Of a stretch of 64,000 bases of DNA, positions 33,641-45,644 are shown piece after piece; the first letter of the stretch is position 1, and each line of letters begins with the position of its first letter. The notes beneath the pieces are model-generated. The model saw only the letters and a program-made list of their open reading frames with translations. It was not told where the DNA came from and made no database searches. Position numbers and translations under genes: made by a program. This DNA is from Juglans regia (taxonomy: Eukaryota > Streptophyta > Magnoliopsida > Fagales > Juglandaceae): the NCBI RefSeq assembly GCF_001411555.2, contig NC_049901.1:36094838-36158837 (forward strand), given 5' to 3'.

Positions 33641-34005
33641 GTGGAGTCGTCGTCACTCGTCAGAATCGGAGGCCATATTCCGAGCTGAACTGATGAGAAC
33701 TCCCTTCATCTATCTCCTTTGACTTCAACTTTCTTTGCAAATTCAAACCAGAGGTTCATGGCCTTTCGTCTCTCATGGCAAACTTAGTCGTTCGCTCCCT
33801 CTCGATCATACCTAATAATTGAAAGGCCTCATAGGCCTTTTCATTGTCTCTTCTTGTGCGAATCTCTCACTGTTTGTTTATCCAAAGCTTCCTCTCTCTT
33901 CTCGCTTCGATTCTATAACTCTCGCTGTCTCTCTCCTCTTCCCAATGTCAATAACTTTCGATTTTACGTAGCCACTGTCTCTGCATATCTCTCTCTGTCT
34001 CTCTG
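33641..34005 (+). promoter_or_regulatory. NPR1 5' region with two TGACG motifs and a W-box-like site
   Basis: Two CGTCA motifs (TGACG on the other strand) lie at 33651-33655 and 33658-33662. TGACG is the core bound by TGA-type bZIP factors, which are NPR1's own partners. A TTTGACTT W-box core lies at 33718-33725, and WRKY control of NPR1 is known in Arabidopsis. CT-rich leader sequence follows up to the start codon. The transcription start is not known, and short motifs occur by chance. Confidence 0.35.
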
Positions 34006-37000
34006 ATGGATGCTAGGATTGGATTTTCCGATTCCAACGAAATCAGCAATGGCAGTAGCATATGCTGCGTCACCACCAACGCCGAAACCCTCTCCTCCGA
34101 GCCTTCAGCACCTCCAGATGTCTCCGCCCTTCGCCGCCTCTCTGAGAACCTCGAATCGCTTTTCGACTCTCCCGGTTCCGATTACTATGCCGACGCCAAG
34201 ATTGTAGTAACTGGTAGTAGCAGCAGTAACGGCCGAGAAATCCTCGTCCACCGGTGCATTCTAGCCTCAAGAAGCCCTTTCTTCAAGAACATGTTCGCCA
34301 CTTCGGCGAAAGAGATCAAAGGCGTCGCCGAGTTCGAATTAAAGGAGCTGGCGAAAGAGCATCAGGTCGGGGTTGATGCGGTGGAGGCGGTCTTGGCTTA
34401 CTTGTACAGCGGGAAGGTGAGGCCGTTGCCGAAGGCTGTTTGCGTCTGCGTCGACGCCGATTGCCTGCACGTGGCGTGTAGGCCAGTCGTGGATTTCATG
34501 GTGGAGGTGCTCTATGCCTCTTCTACGTTCCAGATTTCTGAACTTGTTGCTCTTTATCAGGTAAAGAATAACGCGCGTTTTTTTATTTGCTTGGGGACTT
34601 TTCTAGTTATGCAATTCTTGCTTACCAAGGCCTGGTGCTGGTGCTGGTGCTGGGCATGTTCTGCAAAACACACACGATGACAAACAAATAAACAAGCACA
34701 CAATCAAATAAATACAACAAAAAATTTACGTGGTTTGGTAATTTGTCTATGTCCACAGAGTTGCATAAATCTTATTAATCAGAAGAGATTATAATCATTT
34801 AATCTTAACTCACTCTCTCTAAGACTTTCACTCTCTCACACAATATTCACTCACTTGATTATTATTCTCTCTAAAAAATATGCTGAAAATCGTACACAAC
34901 AAATCAAATATTACATATTTATAGTAAACGGCGTTGAAAACTCTAATTGGCAAAAACTGGGTCCTTCGGTCGAGCGGCATGTTGAGTGTGCCTCGAGCGA
35001 ACATCCAATTAACATTGGTTTGAGCAGTGTGTCGAGCGTAGCTCGAGTGAACACTAGGGTTTGTGTTTCGCTTGAGTCCACTGTCGAGCGCACCTCAAGC
35101 GAACTCACGGGTTGAACTTTACTCGAGCGCCAAGTCAAGTGACAGTCAAGCGAATTCTCTGCTTCTCGATTTTTTGCTCACAAACCAGGCTTTGCATACA
35201 ACTCAACAATCTCTCACTTGGAGATTGGTTCTCCACATGTAATTCACTCTTTCCAGCCCAAGCCCTACCACCTCTGCAGCTTATAGATCCCGTCTTCAAG
35301 CCAAAAGACACACTGAAGTCGACCTCGACTTCAGTCTCTTATGTACGTCGCCCTTAGTTAGCATATTCACTGAACGATTCACAACTCTAAGTGCACTAGG
35401 AGTATTTGGTCTTGAACCGATCTTAGCAACCTCAGCAAACTTCCCTAGGCTTACATGAGGAATGATAAAGTTGACTCATTTTGGCTTCATCATATGTTTC
35501 GCGCATCAAGTCTACCTTTTTGCACTCTTGTATTTCTCTACACATCATTAGACGCTGATGTTAAATACAAAGAGTTAGATTTCTTATCATGCGCTAAGAC
35601 CAGTGCAGCTTTAGTGATCTTCCAAGCTCCTCCAGAGAACGCTACTGCATAACCACTATCATCAAGCTGTCCACAGAGATCAGATTTTTCTTCAGATTTG
35701 AAACTTGTCTGACTTGTTATAAAGTCCACACACCCCTGTTTGGAAGTGTGATGTGCACATCACCCACTCCCACTACATCTAATGCCTCTCCACCAGCCGC
35801 GTACATCTTCCCAAATTACTAGCAACATAGTTTTGCACGATCTCTCAATGTGAGGTGCTATGGAACGAAACTCTTGAATTCAACACCTAATTATCAATCG
35901 GACTGTGTACTACAAGAGTTAGAGCACTATCATTGGTTTCTCTATATGCATATGCAAAATCACATCCTTTGGAGATTATTTTGCATATCAAGAAAAACTC
36001 CCACATTGGATTATGCATCTTTGAATTAAATAATAAAATATTACTATTATTTATTTTTTTCCTAAAATTATATTTTTCTTTCGGATTTCTTTCCGTTGGT
36101 GTCGAGAGAGAGAGAGAACAAGGAGAAAAAAATGCTTCGAGATAGGGTTTGTTTCCATTGGTGTCGAGAGAGAGAGGGGGAGAGAAAAAAAAGTAGTAAA
36201 ATAAGATTTGGGGAGTGAACAATGCATCTTCAAATTTGTAGAAATACTGTTCATAACTATGCAAATTTTTAGATATGCATAATCCAATGCAGTCCAATTT
36301 AAGGTCATATTATGCAAATATTCAGATGCATATGCAGATGCATAATCCAATGCTAGTGCTATTAGATCATCATGTATTTCTTCAGCCATTACATTCACAA
36401 CATCATCCTCAGCACTTTCTTGATTCCTGTAATTTTTCTTAATGTGGCCCGGCTTGCCACAACTCCAGCACGTGATCTGCAGCCCAGATCTCGTCTTACT
36501 CTTTCCCTTGCTTTTGGAGCTTAATCTGTCATGTCCTCTGTCCTGATTGTCAACATTCAGGGTCAATCTCAGACCCGAGAACTCACCCGAGTCTCTTTTA
36601 TGTACCTCTTCAGCAAGGATCATGTCACATATGTCGTCGTAGTTCAGTTTTATCTTGCCGACTGAATTACACACAACCATCTTTATGGCCTCCCCAACTA
36701 TTTGCCAACAATGCCAACAGAATCAACGCTCTGATCTCATAATCAAACTCAATCTCTACAAAAGACAATATTCAAGTGTTGGGCCACAAACATATCTTCT
36801 AACATCCTCAGATTGAACAACTTCTTCATCAGATGCACTTTGTTTTTTACCGACGGCTTTTTATACATACCTGACAAAGCCACCATGAGATCTGCCGTGA
36901 TTTTCTCCTTACTGACATTGTGTGCCACTATTATGGACAAGGTCAACTAAACAATCCCCAGAACCTGTCGATCTAACAGGGTCTACTCAACATCATCCAT

Positions 37001-40000
37001 GCTCTCCGGCTTCTTTTCCAATAGTGGAAGATGAAACGTCTTTCTATAGAGATAGTCCTCAATTTACATCTTCCAATACCCAAAAATAGTACCGTCAAAC
37101 TTCTCGATCTCGAGTGCTTTCACTTTGTCTCTAACCATTGTTCTCCTTCAGATCCAACCTTGGCTCTTGATACTAGTTGTTGTGCAAAACACATACACCA
37201 ATGATGACAAACAAATAAACAAGCAGATGATCAAACAAACACAACATACAATTTACGTGGTTCGGCAACATGTCTACGTTCACAAAACTGCAGAAATCTT
37301 ATTAATCAGAGGAGATTACAATCACTCAATCTCAACTTACTCTCTCTAGGGCTTTTATTCTCTTACACAATATGCACTCACTTGACTATTGTTCTCTCTA
37401 AAAAAATATGCTAAAAATCATACACAATAAGTCAAATATTACATATTTATAGTAAACGGCGCTGAAAACCCATCAACATTGGCTTGAGTGGTGTGTCGAA
37501 CGTAACTCAAGTGAACATTAGGATTTGTGTCTCGCTTGAGCCCACTGTCGCGCGAAACTCGAGCAAACTCATGGGTTGAGTTGAGCTTCGCTCGAACGCC
37601 AGGTCAAGTGACAGTCGAGCGACAGGCGAGCGAACTTTTTATTTCTCGATTTTCTGCTCACAAACCAGGCTTCACATACAACCCAACAGGGCATAGTCTA
37701 CCTAGTGCTTATTTGGGTAGATCACAGAAGAGTCTCCTGTTCTTAGGAAGGTGTTTTTAGGCCACAACCATGAAGATGATATCGAATCTCTGCTTTCAAA
37801 TTGATATGTATCTGATATGCATACCTAGAATTCTCTTACAAGTTATCATTAGTTCGGATGAATTATCTTTTTGTCAATGCAGGAAGCATGTCGCTTTTGT
37901 GCTCTCTCGTCCCGAGATTGATGCATCTACTAAATTTACTCCATCTTTTAAACACTTGGACCATTAGAATTATAAATTAAAATGTTCTGAGTTCTTATCA
38001 CATTTAGCATGACCCATTAGTTTATACCCTGCTTAGCTACCGCTAATAGAAAATAATAGCTATTCGGTTTCCCATTATGTTATATTTTTCCCCTTCGGAT
38101 GTTCTCTGATATCTCTTCTAAGTATTTTATTAGCTCGTCTTTGATTGCAGAGGCAGTTGCTAGATATTCTTGAAAAGGCTGCAATAGATGACATTTTGTT
38201 GGTTCTATCTGTTGCAAACATGTGTGGTAAAGAATGTGAAAGATTGCTGGCAAGGTGTATCGAGAGTATTGTTAAATCTGATGCTGATACCATTACTCTT
38301 GATAAATCTCTTCCCCAAGATATTGTCAAACAAATTGTGGATTCAAGAAAAGAACTCGGCTTGGACAAGCTTGAAAGCAATAGTGTTCCAGATAAACATG
38401 TGAAGAGAATACATAGGGCCCTGGATTCAGATGACGTTGAGTTAGTCAGAATGCTACTGAAAGAGGGGCATACTACTCTAGATGATGCATGTGCGCTCCA
38501 TTATGCAGTGGCATACTGTGATGCAAAAACCACAACTGAGCTTCTTGATCTTGGAATTGCTGATGTGAACCATAGGAACCAGAGGGGCTACACCGTGTTG
38601 CACATTTCTGCAATGAGAAAAGAACCTAAGATCATAGTGTCCCTCCTAACGAAGGGAGCCAGACCATCAGATCTTACATTGGATGGCAGAAATGCGCTTC
38701 AGATATCAAAGCGGCTCACTAAGGCTATGGTTTATAACAAGTCCCCAGAGGAAGGAAAAGCTTCTCCCAAGGATCGGTTATGCATAGAGATACTGGAGCA
38801 AGCAGAACGAAGAGATCCATTGCTAGGAGAGGCTGCTCTTTCTCTTGCTATGGCAGGCGATGATCTCCGTATGAAATTGTTGTACCTTGAAAATAGAGGG
38901 TCGCTTTCCATTAGCTCGAATTTATATTTTTTGTTTTTGTTCCTTAGCTGTTCATGGTCCTTTTTTTTGAAGCATATCTAGGTTACATTTTTATATGATT
39001 CAGCTAAGTTTCCTTTATATTTCCATCTCCTCTTTCAAATTTGTACTTCCTCCAGTTGTTCCGAGTATCTTCAAGATTTTTTTATTTCAACTTCCCTTGG
39101 ATTCGGATGTGAGCAATCTATTGCTGCAGTTCTAGCTGATCCATCCTTACTCTACAAGACTTCCTTTTGTAGTGCCCATTAGATGATAATAATGGGCATA
39201 AAAAGGTCATCTTTCTTTTCTTTGTTTTTTTGAGCTTTATAGGCGAGCACCATGCAAGTACAATTTATGCATGGTAATAATTCTAGCAGCCATTCTCATG
39301 AAATAATAAACCTTGCTTCGTAATCAGCAAGATGAAGCTTAGTTTTTTAAATAAGTAAATCAGTAAACAGGGGGTAACATTTTCGTGATAATTCAGTTTT
39401 TCAAACTTCCCTGAAGAAAACAAGTCTTTGTGGTGAAAGAAATGCTTAGTTTATATGCTTCACAGCATTGCAAGATGGCAGGTATAAGTCGGCATTATAC
39501 TTCTGCCATACAGAGGAAAGTGATGGCAGAGCGATCGATCGATCATAGCCCTATCATATGCATGACTAAGAATAAGATGTTTTACGGATGCAATAACTGA
39601 TGTTTAAGTGCTTATACAAGGATGTGCTTTTTTTGAAGAACTCGTAGATGCTGTTTAGCAATTCTTGACTTTGTTTCAAATTTTGCTTCATTCTTCTTTG
39701 ACTTTCCTTTGCTTGCTCAGCATTAATAGTGGCATATGCTCCATTTATCACCTCCGTATTTCTCAGCGATCAATCCTGGTAGTTGAACTAATGTGAAACA
39801 TTGCTGTGATTCCTGTACCGTATTCAAATTATCATGAAGAGGCTCTTGGTCAGATTTTTTTTATCCACAGTTTGAAATGGTTTTAATTGATCGATTAATT
39901 CTTGACAGTTGGACTGGCAAAACTTCTATTCCCCATGGAAGCAAAAGTTGCAATGGATATTGCTCAAGTTGATGGCACTTCTGAGTTTCCTTTAGGCATC

Positions 40001-41015
40001 AAATCTAAGAATTTGGGCAATGCCCAGAGAACAACTGTAGACTTAAATGAGGCACCTTTCAGGATTCAAGAGGAGCATCTAACTAGGATGAAAGCACTCT
40101 CTAGAACTGGTAATGGTGTATGCCATATGCACCTGTATGATTATGTCTTTTGTTCCGCTTCTAACACCAAGTTGAATACACTGATGTGCCCTTTCACATC
40201 AGAACTTTACAAGAACTGTACATGAGAAATATTTTTCCCAGATTATTTGATATTAATTTCTGAAAGGGTAACTGTTTGGTCTATGCAGAAATTTTATACA
40301 AGGAAGTTCTCACACTGACATGGTTTAATGCGATCCATCAGATTGTATCTCTCTTTTTATTCTAAAGTAGATATAACGTATTATATTATATTACATTAAA
40401 CCATGTCAGCATGTAAACTTGCATGAGATTTGTGTGTAGACCAACACTTTTCTGAATGAAATGGGGAGAAAGTATTATCTCACTAATCTGATGTTTCTTA
40501 AAAACTGAGTTAATGAAAATCTCCTCTTCAGAATCATTTTCTGCATAAGATGTTATGGTTTCCTAATCTTCTCTCCCCCAACAAACCAACTCAATAGAAA
40601 AGCGCCCTATATTTACCGACTTTTTTCACATGGCAGATACATACCACTTCCGAACAATGTCAGAGAAAATCATCTTTGGGATTTGTTTTTGTTTTTTGGT
40701 TTGCTAATATGCCTGATTGTCTCTCTTGCTTAATCACGAGCAGTGGAACTTGGAAAACGCTTCTTCCCTCGTTGCTCAGAGGTCCTTAATAAGATAATGG
40801 ATGCTGATGACATATCAGAGCTGGCATACCTGGGGAGCTCCGATCCAGAGGAGCGACTATTGAAGAAACAAAGGTATATGGAGCTCCAAGAAGTTCTAAA
40901 GCAGGCGTTCAATGAAGATAAGGAGGAGTTTGATAAGTCTGCCATGTCGTCTTCAGCGTCTTCTACATCCTTAGGGGTGGCGAGGTCTAATGGTAAGCTT
41001 ACCATCAAGAAATGA
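34006..41015 (+). CDS. NPR1: NPR1-type regulatory protein (salicylic acid co-receptor)
   Basis: Exons: 34006-34560, 38151-38898, 39909-40109 and 40744-41015. They total 1,776 bp for 591 residues, almost the length and the four-exon layout of Arabidopsis NPR1. Exon 1 carries a D-S-x-x-x-S phosphodegron-like site (residues 9-14), a BTB/POZ domain (about 60-185) and its C2HC zinc site (C148, C153, H155, C158). Exon 2 carries the BACK-like region and ankyrin repeats (D-D-V-E-L-V-R-M-L-L-K-E, then A-D-V-N-H-R-N-Q-R-G-Y-T-V-L-H). Exons 3-4 carry the NPR1-like C-terminal domain (V-E-L-G-K-R-F-F-P-R-C-S) and a short basic tail. NPR1 senses salicylic acid and brings TGA factors to defence genes in the nucleus. 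The text fits the NPR1 clade better than NPR3/4. Oddities: a copia element fills intron 1, and the exon 2 donor is GG in the frame-keeping position. Confidence 0.9.
35538..35910 (-). pseudogene. Copia protease and GAG-pre-integrase fragment
   Basis: On the minus strand the degenerate text V-L-N-S-R-V-S-F-H-S stands where a copia protease has its D-S-G-A active site, so the catalytic Asp and Gly are replaced. After a frame change, S-D-L-C-G-Q-L-D-D-S-G-Y and W-K-I-T-K-A-A-L-V-L-A match the GAG-pre-integrase region. It cannot give an active product. Confidence 0.6.
35922..36361. mobile_element. Tourist-like MITE nested in the copia element
   Basis: The ends GAGCACTATCATTGG and (reverse complement) TAGCACTAGCATTGG are inverted repeats. 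TTA flanks both sides (35919-35921 and 36362-36364), the target of PIF/Harbinger elements. 'atgcatatgcaaa/ccaatg' phrases recur inside. It interrupts the copia gag frame, so open frames that run through here mix gag and MITE sequence. Confidence 0.75.
36365..36946 (-). pseudogene. Copia gag with zinc knuckle (intronic element)
   Basis: Minus-strand frames give a UBN2-type gag piece (A-D-L-M-V-A-L-S-G-M-Y, then L-R-M-L-E-D-M, 36749-36946) and, after a break, Y-D-D-I-C-D-M-I-L-A-E-E and a nucleocapsid knuckle C-W-S-C-G-K-P-G-H-I-K-K-N-Y. The fourth zinc ligand is Tyr instead of Cys. Gag coats element RNA; this copy is broken by stops and by the MITE. Confidence 0.75.
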
Positions 41016-42541
41016 GTAGTTGTCAAATATAGAGATGCAAAATACTTGTTTTTGTTGTTGTACCATATAGTTCGTTTCCATACTTATCTTTGTTATCCAT
41101 GTCATTTTTATTTTGTTTGTAACATAACTATAAGACTCTATTTAATTGTTTATAGGAAGAGGGGAACTTGAATGTTGCCTAATTGTTTTAGAGATTTCGA
41201 GTGGTGATTTCCTTTCTGATGGTCTTTTCTTTAATTTTCCCCCCTCTCGAACTTTTTGTGTAACATGGAAAAGGTGATGAAAGAAAATGCAGTTCATGTA
41301 CTAATTTGGAGTGCTATTATTACTGACGATCCTTTTTCTATGAACCTACTCACTCGCTCGCATGTAATTTGGTTTTCAATGTATCGGTTCTTGACTTGGG
41401 AGGAATTTTAGGCGGGATCGATATTTTGATGATCGTTTTTTATAGGTAAAAAAATAGAAAAAAAATTATTAAACCTAGACATAATCCAAGTATACATAGA
41501 ATACACAACAGAGAATACCTAATTACAAGTTAGGAACCAGAAAAAGCTGGTAAGAAATAATGATGTTTTGATCTTTTTAGTTTGCTTGAATTCTTATTGT
41601 TGATCAAATCATGCCAGCAGAGACTAGATTTGTCCCTACTCTCTTAGCTCCATCCTCGCTTTTAGGTATTTTGCTTCATTAGGCAACAAAACCTTATCTA
41701 AAACCCCACTTTAGTCTCATCTTGCAGTTGCCCAAGAGACCGCCCACCAACTACACAAAATAGTCGATCTTAAACTTTGTGTTCGTTAAACATGTGACAG
41801 GATTTTGAGCACGTATGGTTGTGTTTGGACTTTCTAGTGTAAGATGACTCAAGACAGCTTATGTTAGGACACCTAAGAACCTCCACTTTGTCACACTTCG
41901 GGGAGCATAGGGATTTACTCATTTAATAAAGTCCATTACACCAGGGTAAAAAGAAAATATGCAAATTTTATACGTTAAAACTTAAAGACCCCTATGCACT
42001 ACTTGGAAAACGTCTTACTGGTGATAAATAATAGCTCCTAATTTTTCTAGTTTTTTACACAAACAACAAAGTCACAACAACGTCAATCCTTCAATACAAC
42101 TATGATACAAACTGATCGGCAGGCTGCAGCACCAGCTCAAACTTTTAAGTTATTTAGGTTTCAAGATGACCAAGCTGTTCAATGCTATGCTAGCATCGAT
42201 CGCTATGAGACTTTTTACATCAAAGACAAGCACACAACCTTGAAAAAAGGAACGCTAAAAATAAGTGAATACAAAGTATGAACATTGGTGATAACTATGG
42301 TGTCTCTATTATGAGTGAGTAGGAACTACTTCCTTCCTCTGCAACTTCCATCTTCTTATGAGAAAGACCTAAAGACCCTCTTTATCTTCAGCTAGCTTTC
42401 TTTACCTTCAGCTTCAATCTTGCATACTCTGGCAACCTGCTTATGTACCTATACCACAGAATTGTATTACAAATCATGTTTTAATGAATTAAAGAGAAGG
42501 ATAATTTGAGCAAATAAGCCACAGAGACATTACATTTGATC
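41016..42541. other. Intergenic region between the convergent NPR1 and HSF genes
   Basis: NPR1 (plus strand) and the HSF gene (minus strand) end toward each other 1.5 kb apart. Both 3' untranslated regions must lie here. No further gene or repeat was recognised. Confidence 0.5.
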
Positions 42542-44295
42542 TCAAGGGATCGCCCCAATACAACCAGCTTGTTCCACCAATCCTCCTCTAAATCCACCCA
42601 AATCATGTTGCTTGACAATCAAATCCTCCAATTCAGAATAGAATTTAGAGTCATCATTCATATCTAACTCTTCATCTACAATATTCAAATTATCCTCCGG
42701 TAAATTCTCTGCCATGACATCATAAGCAGATGAGATATTTGGGCTGCTGCTACTTCTATACATCACATTGACATTCTGATCCTCAAGACTGCACAATGCA
42801 TCATCTATGGGAGCTGGAAATGGTGTTTGTATTGGATGGGTAGTATCTATATCCACAGCTTCTTCCAGGATTTTAGAGAGTAAAGATAGAGTTGTCACCA
42901 AGTCCCCCTGAACATGGTTTCTGCAATTAATGCTATGGCTGTTGTCAATAGCCTTTTCACGCCCATGGGATGCTAGCAGTCTGCGTCTCTTGACAAATTC
43001 ACCTCCGTCCAGCTCTCTCTTTTGCTGCTTTGTCTTCTGGATTAATTGCTGAGCAAAGCCTGGGCTTTTAGTTATTTTGGTTAGGAAAAAGAGCGTCTGT
43101 TGTAACCTACACTCTGCACCTCGAATCCGATTTTTGACAGCACCTAAATGATTCTGAGAGTCCTGCTGTTCCTGTCTAAGGTTCAGAATTTCCACTTTCA
43201 GTACGTTTTGATCCTCCCTCAGACTCTCAAGTTCAGCCTCAAACCCAGGTTTCTTCGGATTGACACCTACTGCCCCTTGTTGTTGTTGTTGCTGCTGTTT
43301 GTTTAACCGACTTCTTCTTTTGATGCTCTTGAGCAAATGCTTCTTCCCTCCTTGAAATCCTTCGTTTGCAAACTTCCAGTTATCTGTATCAATCTTCTTG
43401 AAACCCTTGAAGCATTTTACCCCACAAAACCCCATAAAAAACACAGCCAATATTAGAATTTTTAAATCATATCAACTCAATTGCAATTTGTAATAATAAT
43501 TCATGCCTATGCATGCAAATATAAAACCCACACAAGAGGCACAGCTTTTAGCAGTTCCTACTGCTTATTATTCTCCGGAAAATTATGGTTGAAATGGCAA
43601 AATTTAATCATTCAGATTAATCATGCACATACAGAATCAGACAGAAAAATATACTTATAATTACATGCTCGGATGAACAAAGAACTTGGCAATTGTTAGC
43701 GAGATGTAGTACTCACGTAGGTGTTGAGCTGGCGAATGAAGCTGGAGAAGTTTCTGTGCTTGAAATACCTTGGGAGCAGGTCTTGTGCGAAGACATGCTC
43801 GTCCCACACGGTGAAGCTGTCCCGGGTCTCGCTCCACGACACCACCGTATCGGTATCCGGGTCTTCCACCATCTCGAATATCTTCTTCAGAAACGGCGGT
43901 GGACCCGGCTCGTGCAGCCCCTCCATCGGCTTTGGCACCGCCGCCAACGAAGACGACGACGAAGGCCCATTACCACCTCCGTCACTGTCAAAATTTGCTA
44001 CGTCCCGGTCCTCTTCCTCCTCTTCGTCTTCTTCTTCTTCTTTTTTTATATGGACCACCTCGATGTCGCCCACTTCCGAGACCTTTGTTCTAGTCGGTGG
44101 AGCGGTGTCGTTTATATCATGGACTGGTGTCCATATTGCGGTGGAGGACGACCCACCGTGAGGTGCACCGCCGGAATTAGAAGGATTGTTATCAGACGGC
44201 GTCGTTCTTGTTTCTTCTTCTTCTTCTTCATCGACGACTTGTTCTTTCATTGGCAATGATGAGAAAGTATGACCACCGTCACTTTCAGTGACCAT
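42542..44295 (-). CDS. Class A heat stress transcription factor (HSFA9-like by motif)
   Basis: Exon 1 is 44295-43717 and exon 2 is 43405-42542, giving 480 residues. The intron starts GTGAGT and splits the DNA-binding domain after R-Q-L-N-T-Y, the conserved intron site of plant HSFs. Residues 1-125 are acidic, with runs of Glu/Asp and an I-K-K-E possible sumoylation site. The DNA-binding domain spans about 130-227 ([39 protein letters not shown]). A poly-Gln run, a class A coiled coil ([10 protein letters not shown] onward), a nuclear signal V-K-R-R-R-L and an acidic/aromatic AHA-like end (K-F-Y-S-E-L-E-D-L) follow. It would bind GAA/TTC heat shock elements as a trimer and activate chaperone genes. 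The [12 protein letters not shown] text recalls seed-type HSFA9, from memory; A2/A3/A6/A7 are alternatives. Confidence 0.9.
43510..43627. promoter_or_regulatory. RY (CATGCA) motifs in the HSF intron
   Basis: A palindromic TGCATGCA lies at 43510-43517 and a second CATGCA at 43622-43627, both inside the single HSF intron. RY motifs are bound by B3 factors such as ABI3 that drive seed genes. The link to this gene is inference. Confidence 0.3.
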
Positions 44296-44740
44296 TTTTT
44301 TTCTTTTTTTGTTCCTCTTTAGGAAATATAAAGATTTTTAAGAACAGTACTGCCAAAAATGGCGCTTAACGAGAGGGGGAGAGAGAGTTTTGTTCTGTTC
44401 CTTACACAGAGCAGAGCAGAGTAGAGGCAGGAAAATGTCCAAAAGAAAAGAAACGCAGAGAGAGAGAGAGAGAGAGAGCGCTATTTTGGGAATGAAGGTG
44501 AGTCACCACGCTTCACTCCTTTTGAAGTTGTTGCCATTTCTAGGTACTATGCGGCTGTACCTCATCACTCCACCTAATCTTAAGTTTTTCATTTTTGTAG
44601 AAATTTATTAATGGACCCCTTCTTTATTTTTTATTATAATTTTTTATAATTTGAGTCTTGACCCATATTAGTCGCAGACGAACTTCGAAGGCCTGTGCCC
44701 GGTTGCCCTTCGGCAATTTATTTCAAATTTGAAGGAAAAA
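44296..44740 (-). promoter_or_regulatory. HSF 5' flank with an AG microsatellite
   Basis: This region upstream of the HSF start includes an (AG)n tract at about 44457-44478, likely in or near the 5' leader. No clear heat shock element was identified by eye. Confidence 0.35.
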
Positions 44741-45644
44741 AAAAAATGTTTGGGGACTGTAAATTAATCGGTCTATCGATAATTTGCTCGATATTTAGTT
44801 CTCTTGATATTCAGTTAAAATCAAATTAAACTTGACTCGTAAGAAAAAAAAGTTCATTCATAAAGTAGGTATTCGCTCGATTATTCAATGATACATACTC
44901 AACTAGATTTGACTCGATTCGATTAAGTCTTGTTAAAGTCCGCTTATTTATGCTTGAGTCAATTCGTTAGCTCGACTCGATTAAAACTCATTCATACATT
45001 AATAAATATATATATACACCTCTATATATATACATACATGGATACATATGTATATTAGTTAATAATATAAGTATAACATCATTTATAATTGAATATATAA
45101 TATTTAACCTAATTACTTATGCCTAATCACTTGTTCTTATATAATGAATATACTTCATAGTTATATTTTATAATTTATACAATGGTTAGGTGATAAAATT
45201 TAATAATTTCATATACTAGTATGTGAGAAATATATATGAAATGTTGATATATACTATCATATTATGTCTATATATTAGTAAGTTATGTAGGCATATAACA
45301 TATTGTCATTATGGATAAATATCAACTAGTTATATATTAATTATTTATGAATTTTTATAATTTTTTAATTCAATAGAGGTTCTACTTTTTAGTTGGAAAA
45401 ATCTATTAAAGTTATATTTTTATCTATCTAATTCCTTAATTATTAAATTTTATTCAAAAAATAAACAACTCGAGCCAAGCCGCTCGAACTCAAGTTGTGA
45501 TCTTAGCTCATTGAGTTGCAATTGAACAAAGATTATATAAAAATCCTGAACTTCGGCTTGAGCTCAAGCTCAAGTTTCTTGAGTCGACCCAAGCTCAGCA
45601 ATTTAAAGATTGGCTCGGCTTGACTTGATTACAACCTTAATAGG
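44741..45644. mobile_element. hAT-like non-autonomous relic (CTCGA/CTCAAG repeats)
   Basis: The right end, as reverse complement, reads TAAGGTTGTAATCAAGTC and is followed inward by GAGCC, CTCAAG and TCGACT repeats, the style of plant hAT subterminal regions. The left part also has repeated TTGACTCG/TCGATT phrases but no clear end or target duplication. It is AT-rich inside, with no gene. Confidence 0.35.

Larger units (their letters stand above)
34657..37688 (-). mobile_element. Copia LTR retrotransposon in NPR1 intron 1
   Basis: LTRs lie at 34657-35208 and 37178-37688, both TG...CA with the same text (for example 'acaaacaaataaacaagca'). Identical GGGCA repeats flank the element (34652-34656 and 37689-37693). 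On the minus strand a primer-site-like TAGTATCAAGAGC follows the right LTR, and a TNT1-like polypurine end (AAGTGAGAGAT) precedes the left one. The 1.97-kb interior has gag and a protease/pre-integrase fragment but no integrase or reverse transcriptase, so it is internally deleted. The orientation is opposite to NPR1. The LTRs differ by many substitutions and indels, so the insertion is old and apparently tolerated. Confidence 0.9.

Noticed and set aside
34010..34270. Overlapping frames on both strands in NPR1 exon 1
   Set aside because: These are shadows of the GC-rich NPR1 first exon.
36051..36680. 209-codon minus-strand frame as one gene
   Set aside because: The first part is copia gag and the rest is MITE sequence; the join is at the MITE end (36361).
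43693..44259. Plus-strand frames of up to 188 codons opposite HSF exon 1
   Set aside because: They are antisense shadows of the HSF coding exon; the Ser/Phe/Arg runs mirror its Glu and Ser codon runs.
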